This document shows positions 61,094-64,000 of a stretch of DNA of 64,000 nucleotides, one piece after another. Under the pieces are notes generated by a model. That model searched no databases and was not told where the DNA came from. It worked only from the letters and a program-made list of their open reading frames with translations. The translations under genes were made by a program, and so were the position numbers. Every line of letters starts with the position of its first letter. Positions within the stretch are counted from its first letter, which is position 1. The DNA lies in the NCBI GenBank assembly GCA_947471505.1, contig CANIWM010000002.1, positions 62,001 to 126,000 of the forward strand, in the 5' to 3' direction. This DNA is from Chthoniobacteraceae bacterium (lineage in GTDB: Bacteria > Verrucomicrobiota > Verrucomicrobiia > Chthoniobacterales > Chthoniobacteraceae).

Positions 61094-61245
61094 CCCGAAC
61101 GCCGCGATTGTCGTCCGCAGATTGCGCAGATTCCGCAGATTTACGGAACTGGAAGCCGTTCCGAGTTGGGACGGTTTTGTCCCGCTCTTGATTGGCACAC
61201 GCCCCTCAATATCTGTAATCTGCGGACCAAAAGGCGGCGTTCGGG
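61094..61245. repeat. Inverted-repeat element, copy 2
   Basis: The left end CCCGAACGCCGCGATTGTCG, then TCCGCAGATT, pairs with the right end (AATCTGCGGACCAAAAGGCG, ending CGTTCGGG at 61245). The ends match those of the element at 54097-54261 (CCCGAACGCCGC and CGCAGAT), with a different middle. It lies between the rpsI terminator and the efflux adaptor, and the rest of this 380-base gap holds no gene. Confidence 0.6.
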
Positions 61246-61353
61246 TTCAATGCAGCGATTGTCGTTTTCCATACTAAACTCTCCTGCCCGCACTGGTTGT
61301 TCAGCGCGTGGGCGCGACTTTCACCGTCAATCGCGCTTTAAACCACATATTGA

Positions 61354-62463
61354 ATGAAGAAACTCCTTAAATTCCTGCTGCTCACCGCCGTCATCGGTGG
61401 CGCGGGTTGGTATGCCAACTCGAAGCAATGGTTCGGCCTTATCCCTGCGAAAGCCGACTCTAGCCAAACGACCGACAACCCGACCGCTCGCGCGGAGGTC
61501 CGCAGCATTGATTTCTCCGTCCAAGTCAGCGGCGATGTCTCTCCGCAGTCCCAGCTCGATGTGAAGGCCGAGGTGGGCGGCAAAGTCAAAGAACTCCATG
61601 TGATTGCCGGCGACACGGTGAAACAGGGACAACTACTCGTGGAGATTGATGACCGCGACATCCTCACAGAGATGGAGACAGCGAAAACGGAAATCGAGGG
61701 AGCCAAACTCCAGACCGAGAAAGCACGCCGGAACAACGAGCGCGGCCAAGAGCTGTTCGCGCAAAAGCTCATCAGCCAAGAAGCCTTCGACAACCTCGGG
61801 ACCGAGCACCTTCTCGCAAAAAACAGCCTCGAACGGGCCGACCGCAAAGTGCAGACCGTGCAGGATAAGCTCAACAAGACTAAAGTCACCGCGCCGAACG
61901 ATGGCACCGTGCTGACGGTGCCCGTCATCGAAGGCCAGGTCGTCATCCCCGCCGCGAGCGTGAATAGCGGCACAACACTGATGACCATCGCGAACCTCGA
62001 ACGTCTGCTCGTCGAATGCCACGTCAACCAAGTGGATGTCGCCAAGCTCAGCACCAAACAGCGGGTGAAGCTCCGCGCCGAATCCATCAAAGACGGCGAC
62101 ATGGAAGCGGAGATCTTCTTCATTGCCCCCATCGCCACCGTGAAGAGCTCGGTGAAAGGGTTTGCCGTGCAAGCGCTCATCGATAAGCCGAGTCCCTTAC
62201 TCCGCCCCGGCATGACCGTCAGTATGAGCGTCCCGATCGCCCACGCGGACGACGCGATCTCGGTGCCCATCTCTGGAGTGTTTCGCTCCGAAGGAAACAA
62301 GCGCGTTGTCTTCGTCGTGAACGGCCAGAAGACGGAGAAGCGCGAGGTCAAACTCGGCGTCTCCAATATCGAACACACTCAGATTTTGAATGGCCTACAA
62401 GTCGGGGAGGAGATCCTCCTTATCAACCCCGAGCGCGCGGTGAAAAAACGCTCCGGCGCATAG
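61354..62463 (+). CDS. RND/MacA-type periplasmic adaptor
   Basis: A 369-residue membrane-fusion protein: N-terminal helix (about 4-20), a biotin/lipoyl half (QVSGDVSPQSQLDVKAEVGG, then KVKELHVIAGDTVKQGQLLVEID), a coiled-coil hairpin (about 100-165), the second lipoyl half (VTAPNDGTVLTVPVIEGQVV) and a beta-barrel domain at the end. This is the MacA/HlyD layout. It should link an inner-membrane transporter to an outer-membrane channel. The ATPase gene follows four bases later, but no MacB-type permease is seen. Confidence 0.92.
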   Translation: MKKLLKFLLLTAVIGGAGWYANSKQWFGLIPAKADSSQTTDNPTARAEVRSIDFSVQVSGDVSPQSQLDVKAEVGGKVKELHVIAGDTVKQGQLLVEIDDRDILTEMETAKTEIEGAKLQTEKARRNNERGQELFAQKLISQEAFDNLGTEHLLAKNSLERADRKVQTVQDKLNKTKVTAPNDGTVLTVPVIEGQVVIPAASVNSGTTLMTIANLERLLVECHVNQVDVAKLSTKQRVKLRAESIKDGDMEAEIFFIAPIATVKSSVKGFAVQALIDKPSPLLRPGMTVSMSVPIAHADDAISVPISGVFRSEGNKRVVFVVNGQKTEKREVKLGVSNIEHTQILNGLQVGEEILLINPERAVKKRSGA

Positions 62464-62466
62464 GCA

Positions 62467-63165
62467 ATGGCGCTCATCGAGCTTACCGACGTCACCAAAC
62501 TCTACCGCGTGGGAGAGCAGGAAATCCGAGCCCTCGATGGCATCAACCTCACCATCGAGAGCGGCGAGTATTGCGCGATCATCGGCCCGAGCGGCAGTGG
62601 AAAAAGCACGCTGATGCACCTCCTCGGCTGCCTCGACACTCCCACCACAGGCCGCATGGTTTTGGACGGCGTGGACGTCTCCAAGGCTGGCGAAAACAAG
62701 CTCTCCGAGATGCGCAACTCGCGCATCGGCTTCGTCTTCCAAGCATTCAACCTCCTGCAAAAACTCACCGTCCTGGAGAACGTCGAACTTCCCCTGCTCT
62801 ACGCAGGCATGGGCAAAAGCGAACGTCGCAAACGTGCCCTCGCATCCATCGAGCGTGTCGGGCTGTCCAACCGCGTGAAGAACACCCCGCTCCAACTCTC
62901 CGGCGGGCAAATGCAACGCGTCGCCATCGCCCGCGCGCTCGTGAATAATCCGCGCATCGTCTTTGCCGATGAGCCCACCGGCAACCTCGACAGCCAGACC
63001 GGCGAAACCATCCTCGCCCTTTTCAAAGAACTCAACGCCCAAGGTCGCACGATCGTCCTCGTCACCCACGACAGTGAGATCGCCGCCAACGCCCCACGCC
63101 GCATCGTCATTCGCGACGGCAAAATTGCCAGCGGCGCAAATACCCTCGCAAGCGCCGTCCGCTAG
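62467..63165 (+). CDS. MacB/LolD-type ABC ATPase
   Basis: A 232-residue ABC ATPase of the MacB/LolD group. Walker A GPSGSGKST (about 39-47), Q-loop region FVFQAFNLLQKLTVLENV, signature LSGGQMQRVAIARAL, Walker B IVFADEPTGNLD and the switch His in VLVTHDSE are all present. It lacks its own membrane segment. Its partner permease is not within the window, and its 3' end overlaps the convergent gene by four bases. Confidence 0.94.
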   Translation: MALIELTDVTKLYRVGEQEIRALDGINLTIESGEYCAIIGPSGSGKSTLMHLLGCLDTPTTGRMVLDGVDVSKAGENKLSEMRNSRIGFVFQAFNLLQKLTVLENVELPLLYAGMGKSERRKRALASIERVGLSNRVKNTPLQLSGGQMQRVAIARALVNNPRIVFADEPTGNLDSQTGETILALFKELNAQGRTIVLVTHDSEIAANAPRRIVIRDGKIASGANTLASAVR

Positions 63166-64000
63166 TCGTTCCGCTGCGTCCAGCGATCACGATCTGCGTA
63201 GATGACGTAATGCCCCTTCGGCGGCAATGGTCGCCGTGCTTTGAGCGGGAAATTCGAGTGCGCGCTCGGCATTTGCATGATGAATCCCGCCCACTCTTTA
63301 TACTCGGTGCCTTCGCCTGCGACTTCGTTCAAGAGCCCTCGGTATCCGCTTTCGGGGCTGAGAAATAGGCCGGTGATACGGCTATTAAAACGATAGTCGT
63401 TCAACTCGTTGAAATCCGTAATCGTCTGCGGGAGCCATAGACTGTTGCGGTCCGCATACCACGCGGTCGCCCACGGCATGTCGGAGCAAATGATGTCGCG
63501 CTGGTCAAACCAATCGCCAAGACCCGCGATGACACGAGGATAGTACGGCGGGAAAACCACATGCGTCTTCGGCGGGTCCGTGAACGCGCCGACCATGGGC
63601 ATCACGCTGAGCAGGAAAGGGATAATCGCCAGCATGATATTGAGCAGACGGATATTGATCTCCAATTTCGACCACATCATGAGGATGAGGCTGAGCCCGT
63701 AAAACGTCATGAACGGGATGAAGAGCAGATAGATGTCGCTGGCGTGATGCGCGGTTCCATCGAGCCCGACAAACGCCATCCCCAGCAACGCAAACATCCA
63801 CATCCAGAACACCGCCCACCGGAAGGAGAGGACTTCCGGGCGCTTAAAGACTTGCAGCAAAGCGAGGAAAAAGAGCGGCGCAGCCACGATGCCGCCCATG
63901 TGCTCCAAAATCGCTCCAGACTGCATCCGGATCTGCCCTTGCGTCTTCGCGCGGCGATCCAGCGGCTCAATGCTCTCATCGGGCTTCCCGAGTTGACGCA
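63162..64000 (-). CDS. C-terminal part of a multi-pass membrane protein (runs off window)
   Basis: The frame stays open from 64000 to the stop at 63162-63164, so the gene begins outside the window; the ATG at 63926 is probably internal. At least 279 residues are visible: four or five membrane helices (FFLALLQVF, FWMWMFALLGMAFVGL, IYLLFIPFMTFYGLSLILMM, IMLAIIPFLLSVMPMVGAF), then a soluble C-terminal domain of about 140 residues (ICSDMPWATAWYADRNSLWLP). The pattern resembles dolichyl-phosphate-mannose/ArnT-like GT39-type membrane glycosyltransferases, where a periplasmic domain follows the helices. This is an inference. Confidence 0.72.
   Translation of the reverse strand, partial: RQLGKPDESIEPLDRRAKTQGQIRMQSGAILEHMGGIVAAPLFFLALLQVFKRPEVLSFRWAVFWMWMFALLGMAFVGLDGTAHHASDIYLLFIPFMTFYGLSLILMMWSKLEINIRLLNIMLAIIPFLLSVMPMVGAFTDPPKTHVVFPPYYPRVIAGLGDWFDQRDIICSDMPWATAWYADRNSLWLPQTITDFNELNDYRFNSRITGLFLSPESGYRGLLNEVAGEGTEYKEWAGFIMQMPSAHSNFPLKARRPLPPKGHYVIYADRDRWTQRND

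Overview
This 64-kb, GC-rich window looks like a chromosomal stretch from a Verrucomicrobiota bacterium, probably of the Spartobacteria/Chthoniobacterales type. The evidence is indirect: a sulfatase with a C-x-V-S-R active site, a DUF1080 protein, an exported protein with an N-terminal LESRIAP motif, a DUF4331-TPR-HupE cluster, very large Calx-beta and subtilase exoproteins, and a Gram-negative mla lipid-transport operon. No 16S rRNA gene is present, so the assignment is an inference from gene content.

Layout. 1-8.9 kb: the 5' part of the RNase P RNA (minus strand), an FG-GAP secreted protein, a palindromic mobile-like repeat, a TPR membrane protein, a sulfatase, several exported proteins of unknown role, an M50-type protease, a CsbD-like stress protein and a glycine-zipper lipoprotein. 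9.0-12.4 kb: mlaE-mlaF-mlaD with ATGA overlaps, then an ECF-type sigma factor. 12.7-21.3 kb: a cyclic beta-1,2-glucan synthase (NdvB/ChvB type) interrupted by one in-frame amber codon. 21.4-24.3 kb: an amidase lipoprotein, a TPR protein and an alpha/beta hydrolase. 24.6-33.3 kb: one 2,923-residue metalloprotease/Calx-beta surface protein on the minus strand.

34.2-40.3 kb is a self-contained integrated element. A 70-bp direct repeat (the 3' part of a tRNA-Ser gene) flanks a tyrosine integrase, then an ATGA-coupled operon (excisionase-like HTH protein, PD-(D/E)xK nuclease, Toprim primase-like protein, RepA-like ATPase). A dense array of GTTTCC-type repeats, possibly an iteron origin, follows, then a GYF_2-TM2 membrane protein and a small DNA-binding candidate. 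No capsid, portal, relaxase or conjugation genes are seen. It is the best candidate in the window for an uncharacterised mobile system (phage-satellite-like or integrative-plasmid-like).

40.4-53.9 kb: a sugar operon (MFS transporter, RbsD/FucU mutarotase, DUF1080), a kexin-like subtilase, a HEAT-like protein, DUF4331-TPR-HupE, and an apaG-led minus-strand group. 54-57.2 kb is repeat-rich: a palindromic repeat whose ends recur near 61.1 kb, a 21-bp minisatellite open in several frames between overlapping small ORFs, and an IS200-like/RAYT transposase flanked by three 220-bp hairpin-bounded palindromic elements. 57.3-64 kb: two glycosyltransferase-like genes overlapping thiD, the rplM-rpsI operon with a clear promoter and terminator, a MacA-like adaptor with an ABC ATPase, and the end of a membrane protein that runs off the window.
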